DNA of 64,000 nucleotides from Tachypleus tridentatus (GCF_004210375.1 NC_134825.1:39798348-39862347); one strand, 5' to 3'; counted from the stretch's first letter, positions 48,552-59,775 are shown. The notes: generated by a model from the sequence alone, not told the origin. Numbers and translations: made by a program.

Positions 48552-48784
48552 CAGTTACACTTATTACACAAGTTTTGATCTAGTTAAACAGGGAAATATA
48601 ATGAATCATGATTTCCGAAGTTTATACCCGAATTTGTATACTGTCATACATTGCTGCCATATTATCATCAGTAGATATTTTTAATACGCACTCCAGTCAT
48701 CCGTCTAGCAAAATTATAGTATTTACAGTCTTTTCAGTAATGCAATTAAATATAATCATTTAAAGAAAAGTGAGACAAAAATAC

Positions 48785-48983
48785 ATACAGTATGAACTTG
48801 TATTTTATTTCTACGCATATCAGTCTTCTCAGTAGATGGTTACGTCTGGTCTAATTCCAGGTACTCGACTGTCTTTGTTATATGTTTCTTTTCAATCTTA
48901 ATAGCCATTTCATGTAGCTTTGTTTTCAATTCTATTTCGTCAAGTGTTTCGTACATGTCGAAAGAAATTCGCAAAGACAGCAC
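48785..48983 (-). CDS. Terminal exon of a tetraspan-like membrane protein gene
   Basis: After the acceptor TATTTGTTTTAG, the minus strand codes 47 residues from GTG at 48983 to TAA at 48842-48840. AATAAA follows at 48809-48804. It begins VLSLRISFDMYETLDEIELK, completing a membrane segment, and ends in a charged, helix-prone tail (KLHEMAIKIEKKHITKTVEY). It joins in phase 0 to the exon at 50397-50314 to give a continuous hydrophobic stretch, GWIGTVLLLLQVLSLRISF. That fits the last transmembrane helix and cytosolic tail of a four-span protein such as a tetraspanin. The fold is inferred from layout, not from a signature motif. Confidence 0.65.
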
Positions 48984-49351
48984 CTAAAACAAATACCGTT
49001 AACGTTCACGCAAGCTTGTATAATGAAACGAACAACTACATATTGAAACAATTTACGGTAAGAGAGAACATACCGAGACAATTATGAAACCCTATTTTGT
49101 TACTTCGGTACAATAAACCAACTATTTGTAACAACAAGGAAAAACTTAGAGCTCAGTATAATCAGATATTAACACAGATTAAGTTAGTACTAAAATATTC
49201 AGAATTTCATACAATTTTATTAACGTTAATATTTGTTTAAAATATTTCCAGAGCAAGTTATCTATACAATACGATCTGTCTGAAGATAAACTATTCTTAG
49301 AAATTGTCTATAACACTGGTGTTTTCAAATGGCAGATTTCATTCATCACTT

Positions 49352-49455
49352 ACTCCTCCCTTCCAATGGTAGAATGGTATGTCTGCGGACTTACAATGTG
49401 GTGGGCAGAGCACAGAGATAGTCCATGTGCTTTGTGCTTTATTACAATCAATCAC
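49352..49455 (+). repeat. SINE family C, partly deleted
   Basis: TCCAATGGTAGAATGGTATG, TCTGCGGACTTACAATG, GGTGGGCAGAGCACAGAGAT and a CTTTATTACAATCAATC end; the B-box segment is missing. Confidence 0.75.
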
Positions 49456-49907
49456 ACAAACCTTCACAAAACGAATTTCGAGAAATGAATAATGTACATC
49501 AAAGCTCATTGTTTAGTCTTCGCAGATTATGTTGTCAAGTAGTAAGATTATTAGTGGCTCCCATAACAATGCGTTATATGTAAAGTTATGAGTAGTTCCC
49601 ATAATAATGTGTTATATGTGTCGGTAAGAGAAAAACGTGTGTGGTCTATACAAAGAAAGACGAAAAACGAATGATTAAAGCTCCTTGTAACAGAAAACTT
49701 GTCACTAACACAAACAACGAATCCTTTACTTATTCTAAAGATGGATAAAATTTTAATTAAAATAAAGTATATCTTCTCAGGTTATCTTCAGGTTGGGAAA
49801 TATTTACTTACTTGAATATCAGAAAAACGCTAATCAGTAAAACCAAAGAAATTTGTTATTGATAGTCAATGGTTACTTTTTTATTGTTGTGTTTGTTTGT
49901 AGTATAA

Positions 49908-50012
49908 AAAAACTAAACAAAGCGCTGTGTTGTGCACACCACAGGTATCGAAGCCCGGCTTTTTGGGTTATAAGCTCGCAGATTTGCCACTCTGCCAATG
50001 GGGAGACTAAAT
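49908..50012 (-). repeat. SINE family C, antisense
   Basis: GTTGTGCACACCACAGGTAT, CGAAGCCCGGCTTTTTGGG and TTATAAGCTCGCAGATTTGC. Confidence 0.7.
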
Positions 50013-50313
50013 GATGACAAATTCAAAGTTTATGATGTAAAAATATAGAGTATTTAAAGTTTGTATAATGTTCCACACCTTGCTGAAAACCATATAATCA
50101 GGTTAGTCGTTCTTCTTTCAGTCCTGATTGATAAATAATATATCCAGTCTCGTGTAGTCTTCGTTTTAACTCTTACTTACACATGTATTCTAATCCTTCT
50201 TTATTTATCAAAGTATCATCGATTATTTTAGGAGAAGATAGTTGTTAGATTATTTACCAAAATACTGAAAGATTTAGTTGCAACTTCAATTGCTAATACC
50301 AAGCTAAGAATAC

Positions 50314-50397
50314 CTGTAGTAAAAGAAGTACAGTCCCAATCCATCCAATCAAATTGGCTTTATGGATCAGATGGTTATCGATTTCTGCTCCATAACC
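50314..50397 (-). CDS. Penultimate exon of the tetraspan-like gene
   Basis: 84 nt, phase 0 at both ends, after acceptor ACATTATCAG and before donor CAG|GTATTC. It codes 28 residues, GYGAEIDNHLIHKANLIGWI then GTVLLLLQ: an extracellular juxtamembrane segment running into a hydrophobic helix. The frame is fixed because the other two frames stop. It splices in frame to the terminal exon at 48983. The upstream partner carrying the large extracellular loop was not found. Confidence 0.6.
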
Positions 50398-50399
50398 CT

Positions 50400-51755
50400 G
50401 ATAATGTATATTGAAACATATGTATACATATATAACATACATTACGATATAATTAAAATTATACAATTATTTTTCATTATAGGTTCTAGTTGTCAATATT
50501 AAGACATGACGGATAATTTCTGTGGCTATGCCACCCAAACGCGTTGTGAATATTCCATTTATCAGACATAACCCTGACGCTGATGTTAAACGTGCCAGCA
50601 ACTACAGAAAATCATTTCAATGTTTACACTCACAGTGTTTCAGTTCCTACTGCCTTTTGCTGTCTCCAGACAGTTGTGGGAAGGCATTTACTTTTAATGG
50701 TCAGATACAACCTTAAAGTATGATAGAAATAAAATCAAGCTAAAATTTTTACAAGGTAAAACACCCAGCCTCCACCTTTTTATTTATAAAATGACGTTAA
50801 ACAGAACTAAGTGCTCTGCCTTAACAGTTCTTGAACTTCCACTCTCCTCACGTTCTCTTGAACACTTGTTCAAGCATAACCTGACTAGCAGAGAGAAACC
50901 TTGGCTATCTGAGGTTAATATTTTTGTCCTAGTTTACAGAACAAAAATCTAAAAAATATATTTTAAGTTAATTACTTATAAGGTAGGGATAACCCTTAGT
51001 AGCTAACGACTTTTAAATTTTCCACGAGGTAGTTTCCCTAATTGAGGACATACATATATTTTTTAATTTCATACATATTACTAAAACATATAAACAAGTT
51101 TTTTATATTCCACTCCTTGTAATAATTAAGTTTCAGACTGTTTATGAATAATTGAATATCATCGATATGATAATTATTATTGTTACACACTATTAGAAAT
51201 ATTTAGAAATTTCTTTTAACGATATAAAAGAAACAACATTATTATGGATGTGTAGACCACGAACAGAGAAATTAAATTCCCTTTTTTATCACTAATAGTA
51301 AACTGTACTCTGCCTTCTACAAAATTATTGTCTCAGTTGATGTGATGAATGTCATTGTATTGTTTCTTTATATCATAAGCTCTTTTGGAGTTATTCAGAT
51401 TGTAACAAAACTTAGGTTCTTGATAGAGACTAAATCATCTGTATGACAAAATGTATAGACATATAAGTTACGGTTTAATATTATTGTGTAAAACGACAAA
51501 TAATTTTAGAAGAAAAAATGTGTAGTCACTTTTACCCGACGTTTCTTCGTCTTAGGCATTTATCAAGGGTTTATGAACGTCAGAGGTTACAAAAACTAAT
51601 TTTAAATGACACCAACCGAAAACAAAATTCAGTTACAACAATATAACGAAAAAGTGTACATGATACATGTATAGTTGTTGACAATAAAAATAGAGGAAAT
51701 TATTATTATAACATTAAAGTAAATAAAGTCAAATTAATAATATTAATGATAAAAC
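50400..51755. other. Intronic or intergenic, no supported gene
   Basis: The 64-codon frame at 50522-50716 has no domain or splice support. The rest is AT-rich without recognised repeats. Confidence 0.4.
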
Positions 51756-51759
51756 GTTA

Positions 51760-52335
51760 GAGACCTGCTATTTGATAGACTAGATTGTTTCTTTTAAGTA
51801 GTTTCTTGTTGTCAAAATTTCCAGTGGCACAAATGTGTATTGGATGATTGGATTCGGCTATATGTGTGGCCGAACTCTGTGTATATGTAAGTTCATTCAT
51901 AGAAAAGTACGCGAGACTTTTCTAAGCCATTCGTCTTTGCAAAACACTCTTTGATTTACATGTATTATTGTTATTAAAGACTAAACGAATGAGTATATCT
52001 TTCACATTTTTTCCAGGGTTTTGTATTATTTTGATATTCAAACCATATCTTCTAAACTCTTAACGAAGTCGATTAATTAAAGGTACACCCATGAAGGACA
52101 TAATCCATGAAACAGTATCTTAATGTGATAGTTTCTTTATTTGATGTCGTTTGTTAATACCTTATGAGTCAAAGCATTAAAATGTCTTAGTGATGTAACT
52201 ATGTGGATAGCCATTGGACAACAGTAGCTTTTGAAGTTTAGTTCTGGTTTGAGCTTCACCGTCCATGATTTTTTTCAATTCTGTTAAGTTGACAAATAAT
52301 AAAACCTCGTTTCATAGCTAGTATGAGTTATAATG
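51760..52335 (-). mobile_element. Second Penelope-like element remnant (RT end to GIY-YIG)
   Basis: On the minus strand, going downward from 52.33 kb: VNLTELKKIMDGEAQTRTKL followed by SNGYP, like the region after the RT palm; then VPLINRLR and RRYGLNIKIIQNPGKNVKDI near 52.05 kb, typical of the PLE linker; and finally SATHIAESNHPIHICATGNF with KKLLKRNNLVYQIAGL near 51.85 kb, like the end of a GIY-YIG endonuclease. It differs clearly from the PLE at 21 kb, so two lineages are represented. It is a fragment with few visible breaks. Confidence 0.7.
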
Positions 52336-52439
52336 TAGAATAACAGGTTTAGCATGTGGTTTAGATTATACTAAAGTAACAAGTTTTGCTGTTTCCGATA
52401 GTGATCATGGTATTAAGAATGGGTATAAATCTCTGAACA

Positions 52440-53010
52440 TTATCTGTTTATATCTATGCTAGAGAGGTGAAGATCACCCAGTCCATCGTTGTGGTATACA
52501 CCAAAGCGTTTAAGAAAGAATCGACTAAATAATTTTGTAAGACAGTAAATCTGTTACATAAGACATATTCAGTTCTGCAGCAACACTTAGAGGCTGCTAT
52601 CGATAATGCATTTTTAAGTCAAATACCCAGACATCTTGTCACAAGATGTGCTTATAACGATGCATTTACTGGATCTTCAAAAAAATCCATACAGTTTAAA
52701 ATATTACAAAATCAATTTCGTGGCAATCAATGTGAATAGAAAACAGATTTCTGCTTGACCTTTGCAACCTGATTTCGATTTCAACTTTACTCATGAAATT
52801 TGGAAACCTTATACAGTGGAACAAGGAAGCAACCTCTAGATCAAGGAATTAATTTGGATTAGGATGAATAACTGAAAGGTTATGAACTCCTTGCCTTTGA
52901 CCCGACATCTATCTACTGAAGAATTATACTTTAATTTGGTGAAACAAGGAAATTTACGAATTGAAGTAAGTTTGGGCAAGACATTTAGAAACTGATTAGT
53001 GAGGGAATAT
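52440..53010 (+). mobile_element. Second Polinton fossil fragment (capsid-associated gene)
   Basis: Plus-strand reading resembles the F54H12.2-type Polinton structural protein: LQQHLEAAIDNAFLSQIPRH near 52.57 kb and LVKQGNLRIEVSLGKTF near 52.95 kb. It corresponds to the same gene as the GNLRIDKRFG segment of the element at 34.6-44.2 kb but is on the opposite strand and different in sequence, so it comes from another copy. It is a broken fragment with several breaks; no other Polinton part is seen beside it. Confidence 0.7.
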
Positions 53011-53014
53011 CTCT

Positions 53015-53815
53015 TCTAATACATTACAAACTATTAATAGAATATAAATTTATTCAGTTCTTTCACGAGATTTGTGTGCACAAAGCAAACTTAATAACTA
53101 AAATATGGATAATATTATTAATAAGAAATACAGGAATTACACGATTTCATCACTTTAGAGAAATATATTATTCAGTTTTACACCTTTATTAACGTTCGTT
53201 ATTCACTGTCTAAATTCCGCCCATTCAGTTGAAAATAACCCTTTCTTTGGTTGGATGAATTTTTCCTTTTCAATTGTCCTTGAATTGACAAATTTGGATA
53301 TTGAAATTATTATCGTAAGTTTACACAGTAAAGTATGATTGTTAGTGAAACTTCTTTCCTCTCCAATAGAAGTAGACTAAACATTTAACATGTAGAGTAC
53401 TTAGGTTAGGACACTAAAATTATTTATGTAGGTAATAACAGCAATAGAAATATATGAAAACCAAATAAACATACTTGAATTTAAAATTAAGCAGTAATAT
53501 AATATTCTTATTTTTGCAACATTTTTTCTTCGTGTAACATTCTGATATCAGACTGAACAATGAGGAATGGAACTCCGTATTTGTAGTAAGGAAAGAAGTG
53601 TTAAGTGGTGTATATTTGTAGCCTCATTTAATCTTAGCTTGTGCAATAAAATGAAGTAATTATAACTAAGGGTATATCCCCTTTTAAGTATATTTTTCAA
53701 TATAATGATAATGAAAAACCAATATTTTGCTTATTATGTTTGTAGTCGAGGTAAAACAAAGTTTAATATGGACTATTTATAAAACAGAAACATGTCGACA
53801 TGCTTAGATTCCAGC
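53015..53815. other. No supported gene
   Basis: AT-rich sequence between the Polinton fragment and a family C SINE; no long frame. Confidence 0.4.
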
Positions 53816-53821
53816 ATCTGG

Positions 53822-53950
53822 TCCCTCCAAGTAGCACAGTGATATAATATATCTGTGGACTTACAACGCTAGAACTGGGTTTTTATATTTGTGGTTGGCA
53901 GAGCACAGTTAGCTCATTTCGTAGCTTTGTGCTAAATTACAAACAAACGC
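53822..53950 (+). repeat. SINE family C, near full length
   Basis: TCCCTCCAAGTAGCACAGTG, TGTGGACTTACAACGCTAGA, GTGGTTGGCAGAGCACAGTT and a tail GCTAAATTACAAACAAAC. Confidence 0.88.
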
Positions 53951-54061
53951 ACCCTGATGGCATTATTTACATCTTCTGGTGACACTTCATTGAACTATTC
54001 ATCTCTGATAGCACACTTTGGAACGAAAAACCTCCAGTAGAACATGCTGGATCTATCTGTA

Positions 54062-54270
54062 CCTGGCCCAAGGCACTTGACTCGTAATCAGAGAGTTGCG
54101 GGTTAGAATCCCTGTCACACCAAACATGCTCGCCCTTTCAGCCGTGGGGCGTTATAATGTGACGGTCAATCCCACTATTCGTTGGTAAAAGAGTAGACCA
54201 AGAGTTGGCGGTGGGTGATGATGAATAGCTGCCTTCCCTCTAGTCTTACACTTTTAAATTAGGGATGGCG
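54062..54270 (+). repeat. SINE family A with partly deleted head
   Basis: ACCTGGCCCAAGGCACTTGA shows the A-box region shortened. The rest (CAAACATGCTCGCCCTTTCA onward) is regular until CTTTTAAATTAGGGATGGCG, where it runs into a foldback instead of its normal tail. Confidence 0.9.
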
Positions 54271-54306
54271 CTAGCTAATTTAAAAGTGTAAGACTAGAGG
54301 GAAGGC
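54231..54306. repeat. Perfect inverted repeat made from SINE sequence
   Basis: Arms 54231-54261 and 54276-54306 are exact reverse complements (31 bp; left arm starts GCCTTCCCTCTAGTCTTACA) around the 14-base spacer GGGATGGCGCTAGC. The second arm is an antisense copy of the SINE's own 3' block, so a template switch or a SINE-SINE rearrangement is likely. Confidence 0.95.
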
Positions 54307-54348
54307 ATCCCTAATTTAAACCATGTTGAAAACTTAGATCTCTTTCAG

Positions 54349-54504
54349 AGAAGTTGCAGAAAAATAAGAGAATATCATCAGTAGATTTACGTTACCAAAC
54401 TTTAAGTTTGTCTGTTGATCAACTAAATCGTGGCAGTAGGAGGATATCAAAAGCAACAGCATCATCTTCTTCTATCGTCACAGTCAGTGAAAGGTTAAGT
54501 GGAG
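54349..54504 (+). CDS. Candidate internal coding exon, unknown protein
   Basis: A 156-nt open stretch lies between a good acceptor (AGATCTCTTTCAG) and a good donor (GGAG|GTGAGT), phase 1 at both ends, so it could be skipped without shifting frame. It reads KLQKNKRISSVDLRYQTLSL and goes on through LNRGSRRISKATASSSSIVT to SERLSGG: polar, Ser-rich, probably disordered. Codon choice looks coding. Read on without splicing, the frame stops at 54536. I do not recognise the protein, and no partner exon was found. It abuts the SINE foldback, so a transduced or processed copy is possible. Confidence 0.33.
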
Positions 54505-54644
54505 GTGAGTTTGTGGATCTGTTGAAAGAACTTTAGCAAGTAAATAGAGAAAAAGAGGATGAATAAGACAAGAACGATATTTGGAGTGAGAAGATAATTG
54601 CTGTTGAGAACTCAGTACCATTGGGAATTCATTGTTGTTTGTTT

Positions 54645-54765
54645 GTTTCCTATCTAGTTTAAAGATACACAATGAGCTGTCTGTGCTGTGCTTACCAGGG
54701 GTATGTATTCCTACTTCTTAGCGTTATAAGTCCATAGCTTTAACGCTGAAGCACTGGGGAGCAGA
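54645..54765 (-). repeat. SINE family C, antisense, diverged
   Basis: TAAAGATACACAATGAGCTG, TGTGCTTACCAGGGGTATG and TTATAAGTCCATAGCTTTAA. Confidence 0.65.
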
Positions 54766-54899
54766 AAAACTCAGAGCTATGAAGGGTATTTCTGCCATTC
54801 ACTTTGATTGACGGCAAATTGCACGAGGCAAAAATATGCCCTCCCACCTTTTTGTTAAATTTCAACTCTATAGATCACACCTTAGTTGTTACTAACGGG

Positions 54900-55175
54900 A
54901 AAGCCCCGCAAGGCCAAGTGGTTAGGGCGCTCGACACAGTAATCTAAAAGTTGAGGGTTCAAATCCCCATCGCACCAAACATGCTCGTCTTTTAAGCAGT
55001 GGGGGTGTTATAATGTGACGGTCAATCCCACTATTCATTGGTAAAAGAGAAGACCAACAGTTGGCGGTGGGTGGTGATGAATAGTTGCCTTCCTTCTAGT
55101 CTTACACTACAAAATTAGAGACAGCTAACGCAGATAGCCCTAGTGTAACTCTGCACAAAATTCAAAAACAAACAA
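54900..55175 (+). repeat. SINE family A, diverged
   Basis: AAGCCCCGCAAGGCCAAGTG, GGTTCAAATCCCCATCGCAC, GTCTTACACTACAAAATTAG and tail CAAAATTCAAAAACAAACAA. Confidence 0.92.
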
Positions 55176-55369
55176 TTTGTAATATTAAAATCAAAATTAC
55201 TGTCCACGTTAGACAGCTATAATTCCGAGAAAAAAATCACAAGCAAATTTTTAATCAAAAATCTTAAATTACTTAATTTAAGAATATTAATATTTGTATA
55301 TGAAAACGTGTAATGTTTACTGATAATATGTGAAATTTAATGAAGATATACGGCATTAAACGAAGTGAA

Positions 55370-56480
55370 GGGATTTATCCTGAAATTATAAACCAGTTAG
55401 TTTTACTCTTGTAGTAAGAAAAATTACAGAGAGTTTGATAAAAGAAGCTTTACAAACTCATTTAGAGAAATTTATTATATGATGTTATCGTTTTATAACG
55501 ACATGTTAACTGGACTAATGAAAGGATACGAAATTGTTGTCCTAGATTTAATAAAGCTTTTGTTAATGTGCTGCAAAAATAATTAGTAACGAAAATCACC
55601 TCAGTATGGTTTTTATAAAACGGTGGAAAAAATAGGGTGTTATTAATGGGGTACACATAAACTAAATCTTTATTACGTGTAGAGTAGCTCACTTAATGGG
55701 GTACACATAAACTAGATCTTTATTACGTGTAGAGTACCTCACTTAATGGGGTACACATAAACTAGATCTTTATTTCGTGTAGAGTACCTCACTGTCCACT
55801 ACTTCGTCCTTTGTTCCATCTCATGCTCTTTTAGAGACATTAGTAACTTAGCAAAATTTGATCATTTTATTAAACTTTTGAGTATTTTCAGTTATAACAG
55901 GAAATGTGTTGATCTATTACAGAATGGCAAGTTGTAAAAATATAATCGGCAAATTACCTTTCAGTAGAATAACTACAGAAGAAAAGGATCGTAGTGTAGT
56001 TGCGATAAGTCACTTAAGCCATCAAGGAACCATTCTTTTGTTAATTCTAAAGTCAATAACATTTTAACATGTATTTATAAACATGTTTTTTGCAAGTCAA
56101 AAGATGTAAATATCTCTCTATACAAATCATTATTTAGGCATTAATTGGAATACTATGTACGATTTTGTTTTACCAATCTGAGACAGGATATTGAACTATT
56201 GGAAAGTGTTCAAAGGAAGGTTGCTGGAAGAAGGGTTGCTGGAATGATTCCAAAGGCGGAAAAGTTATCATCCGGAGATAGATTAAAATAATTTCACTTA
56301 CTTTATCTTGAGAAAAAAATGTGAGATGTAATTTAGTTTAAACCTTCAATATTATTTGTGAGATCAACAAAATAGTTTCTGATGTAGTTGTGCCATATCC
56401 TGAAGACAATTGAGCGAATGGACACAAACTTATTATTTGTAAATTAACAGGCTAGGATCGAGTTAAAACAGTTTTATCTT
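55370..56480 (+). mobile_element. CR1/L2-like LINE fragment
   Basis: Plus-strand reverse-transcriptase marks: LIKEALQTHLEKFI near 55.44 kb; GYEIVVLDLIKAFVNVLQK near 55.53 kb, matching the LDFSKAFDxV box with its Asp codons altered; and a C-terminal end near 56.18 kb reading DIELLESVQRKVAGRRVAGM. That last stretch is the characteristic LExVQRRA region of CR1/L2 clades, followed by DRLK and LLYLE-like text. The segment between is disrupted by a 50-bp tandem array and shows frameshifts. The 5' part and endonuclease are absent. It is distinct from the LINE at 28.5 kb. Confidence 0.72.
55643..55792. repeat. 50-bp tandem repeat, three copies, inside a LINE
   Basis: Units start TTAATGGGGTACACATAAAC at 55643, 55693 and 55743 and end GTGTAGAGTACCTCAC. 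Copies differ at only a few bases (AAATC/AGATC, TTACG/TTTCG, AGTAGC/AGTACC), so the expansion is recent relative to the LINE. Confidence 0.94.
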
Positions 56481-56649
56481 TCTTAAGGGGGTTGAATGTC
56501 AAATTGTATGCAATTTCACTTGCCTTAGATTACGTAGGAGCTGGGAAGTACATAACTCGTTTAGATCTTTGAAAGTCCTGGAATATCGTAATGTGAGTTT
56601 TGGTCCAATTATCTTATACATGCTGAAACAAATAGTCTACCTCTCCTTA

Positions 56650-57100
56650 TCACCCATATCTATACAATTTTCTCTGTTTCCTAATCATGATGGTTTCTAT
56701 GGGAAAGAACCTGCTGACGTCGAAGCTAACCCCGTCTGCTGAGGCATTGTTACAGTCTTGACCTTTCACAATGTGGCCTTCATTGTCACAGCCATGCCTG
56801 TCCTTTTTGTGTACTTCAGACGCATCATAAAGGCACAGCTTCACCTAGTTGGCAGTCTATTTGGTTAATAACAGGTTTTTAAAAGCTTATTGTTGTAGTT
56901 TGGCCTTATAGTTTCCATAAAGATCAGAGAGAGGATGTTGTCTTGTTTAGCCTAAGCATTTGCCACTGTTTCGTAACTCATCTTTTTATATTATAAAGGA
57001 CTGATCCATCAATGTTTGGACTTTGTCACGCTCAAGATATATTTTCCCACCTTATATTTTTGCTAGAACTACAAGTAACGGCATCATTTTAGACATGTTT
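56650..57100 (-). pseudogene. Coding-like fragment, unrecognised
   Basis: The minus-strand 56844-56650 frame reads EVHKKDRHGCDNEGHIVKGQ then DCNNASADGVSFDVSRFFPI, with codon use less AT-biased than its surroundings. Upstream segments up to about 57.1 kb also look protein-like but contain stops. There is no clean splice site at either edge. It could be a decayed host or transposon gene; function unknown. Confidence 0.28.
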
Positions 57101-57319
57101 TATCCCAGGGTTTATCTTTGATATTAGACTGTGTCATTGACGGTGGTGATACTGTCCAGACCGTATACGTGTTTTCTTGTATGTTTTATCATATTTTGCA
57201 TTTAATTTTTATTTTTTTCCCTATATTAATAGTCTCTCTGGTGCAGACACCCCTGGTGTTCTTCGCCATAAAACAAGCGTTAACAACTAAAAACAAACAT
57301 CTCATCAAACAATAACTTC

Positions 57320-57801
57320 TACATTTAATTATGTAGATGAATATAATGGTCGTAGTTATGTAATAATAAGAATAGAGAAAAGTGTCAAAACATTTCTTAT
57401 AAATGGTCCTTCAGCGAATAATATTACACATAATGATTTATAACTACTTTGATGGAGGAAACTTCCATAAATAGACGACTATTTTGGATTATTACTGAGC
57501 ACAAAACTAATTTGGTGTTATCATGTACATGGAAAAGGCAGCTTTCCTTAGAAGTTAGCTTCGTAAGTTATCATATCCACAAGTTGAATATATACATTAA
57601 TATACATTCAGTTTAAAAAAATAAACATGTTTGTTTCATAGAAGACTAAGAAAATTCGTCAAAAGTCTAAACTACAAACAAAGATTCGTCTTATTCAATT
57701 GAGTTGTTAAGTTTGTTCACTTACGAATAGTTTGTTTACTTATTAGGAAAGTCAAACCTCTCCAATAATCTGTGTTCTGCCTACTGTAGGTATGAAGACC
57801 G

Positions 57802-57836
<35 letters not shown>

Positions 57837-58088
57837 GACTTCAAAATACTTTTATTTTGCTATTTCTGGACGTCACTAAGTTTTATCTAACTTCATTACT
57901 AAAATACTTATACTTCCAAGAGATATCAAGGTTTATAAAAAGTTGTATAACAGTTTTGTTTGGTGTAGATCATGTTTCAAAAGTCACAGAATATTTATAC
58001 ATAAGAAATCCACTAGCTATTTTGATGAAGTTGTTTATATATACATTATAACCATAATTTTTGAAGCCAAAAAACATATTAAAAAACT
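57320..58088. other. No supported gene; TA microsatellite at 57804-57833
   Basis: About 57745-57805 resembles an antisense family C fragment (GTTCTGCCTACTGTAGGTAT) that ends in a pure TA run. The 64-codon frame at 57857-58051 is unremarkable. Confidence 0.5.
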
Positions 58089-58091
58089 ACT

Positions 58092-58345
58092 GTTTTTTTA
58101 ATTTTGCGCAAAGCTACTAAAGAGCTATCTGCGCCAGCCGTCCCTAATTTAGCAGTGTAAGACCAGACGGAAGGCAGCTTGTCATCACCACCCACCGTCA
58201 GCTCTGGAGCTGCTCTTTTACCAACGAATAATGGGATTGACCGTCACATTATAACGCCTTCATGGGAGTCTTTATGTTTTGATTCGAACCCGCCACCCTC
58301 AGATTACGAGTCGAACGCCTTAACTCACCTGGCCATGCCGGGACA
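58092..58345 (-). repeat. SINE family A
   Basis: AATTTTGCGCAAAGCTACTA, CTAATTTAGCAGTGTAAGAC, TTCGAACCCGCCACCCTCAG and GGCCATGCCGGGAC. The plus-strand frame across it is an artefact of the repeat. Confidence 0.93.
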
Positions 58346-58755
58346 AAAACAAGGTAATTAAAAAATAAATAAACAAAATACGCTGCATTAAAAAAAAAAG
58401 ATCCCAGGGTACAATCTACAACGTGGGATTATAAAATGTATCCTAGGTTTTGGAGGTGATTTAGAAGTAAGACCCACACTGCGGGTGGGGATACACCGTT
58501 TATCAGTCTTAACCTCCGATTTATTTTATATATATATAAATATATAGAATATATATATATCGTAAACATTTCTTCGGAGTTTTCTACTTAGGTTGAAAAA
58601 TACACCTACTACGCAAAGGTTCATTATATAAACAAACACAGATGTTCATAATGTCAAGAATGACTAGTCATTAAATACTAACTAAACAGTAATCATGGCT
58701 TAAGAAAACAGAAATATATTGTTTGAAAAACATCCACATCTTATTCAATATTTGG

Positions 58756-59018
58756 TTTGTTTTGAATTTTGCGCAAAGCTACACGAGAGCTATCTGCGCT
58801 AGCCGTCCCTAATTTTGCATTGTAAGACTAGAGGGAAGGCAGCTAGTTATCACCACCCACCGCCAACTCTTGGGCTACTCTTTTACAAACGAATAGTGGG
58901 ATTGACCGTATATCGCCCCCACGGCTGAAAGGGTGAGTATGTTTAGTATGACGGGGATTCGAAGCCGCGACCCTCAGATTACGAGTCGAGTGTCTTATCC
59001 ACCTGGCTATGCCAAGCC
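58756..59018 (-). repeat. SINE family A
   Basis: TTGAATTTTGCGCAAAGCTA to GGCTATGCCAAGCC. A short possible duplication, TATTTGG, flanks it. The 63-codon minus frame over it is an artefact. Confidence 0.93.
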
Positions 59019-59714
59019 ATTTAGTATTTGGCAAATCACGTTAGGTAAAGAGTCATATACTTGCACTGCAAGCTAAATAATATTATGTATGAATTTAACT
59101 AGGAAACTAGGAGCATTTGCATTATGCTTAATGTATTTTCTTTGATAATTGCTTTTCTGTGATATTGATTTGTAAAACATATCTACTTGAATCCATCGCT
59201 AGTATTATAAGATATTTTCAATTTGGTTTACAAATTGTCATCAAATCTGTATATTTTGAAGCTTAAGAGGTCTGTCTAATTTTGTTCGTCCTTTGTGTCA
59301 CATTGTGATTTTTTTTTAAGATAAAAAATCAAGATCTGAAATTTATTTTTATCACAGTATAATTCAATAATGATACAAAACTTTTTGAGGAATTCATAAG
59401 TTGCTTACTCTTACAAATGCTTTACCATTATTACATCTTCTGTGTACATATTGATTAGTTTAGATTTCGCTTTTCAAACCTCTGAGGAAATTTTGAATTG
59501 GATAGAAAATATGATATACCAAGCAAACTCAAATTTCTGATAAATATTTCATAAGAACTCTTTAAAAACTCCGGTTTCCATATCAAACCTTTGCAAATGA
59601 GTGATGTTTCGATCTTTTTCGTTATATCTATGTAACACTGAATCAATCGAATGAATCTGAAAAGGTTAACTTTATATTTTTCATTTACTTTTCTCCTTTG
59701 TAAAACTTCTCAGA

Positions 59715-59775
59715 CCTCCAATGAGCTTCTAACGCTAAGACTGGATTTCTAAACCTGTAGTAGGCACAGATGTTT
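59715..59775 (+). repeat. SINE family C fragment
   Basis: GACCTCCAATGAGCTTCTAA, CGCTAAGACTGG and CTGTAGTAGGCACAG recall the middle of family C only. Confidence 0.4.

Larger units (their letters stand above)
48990..50313 (-). other. Last intron of the tetraspan-like gene
   Basis: Non-coding sequence between the two last exons, with a GTATTC donor and a TTTTAG acceptor. It holds two family C SINE copies, listed separately. No other exon is seen. Confidence 0.5.

Noticed and set aside
57804-57833. TA run as a regulatory TATA element
   Set aside because: A pure dinucleotide microsatellite following a SINE fragment, with no gene start nearby.
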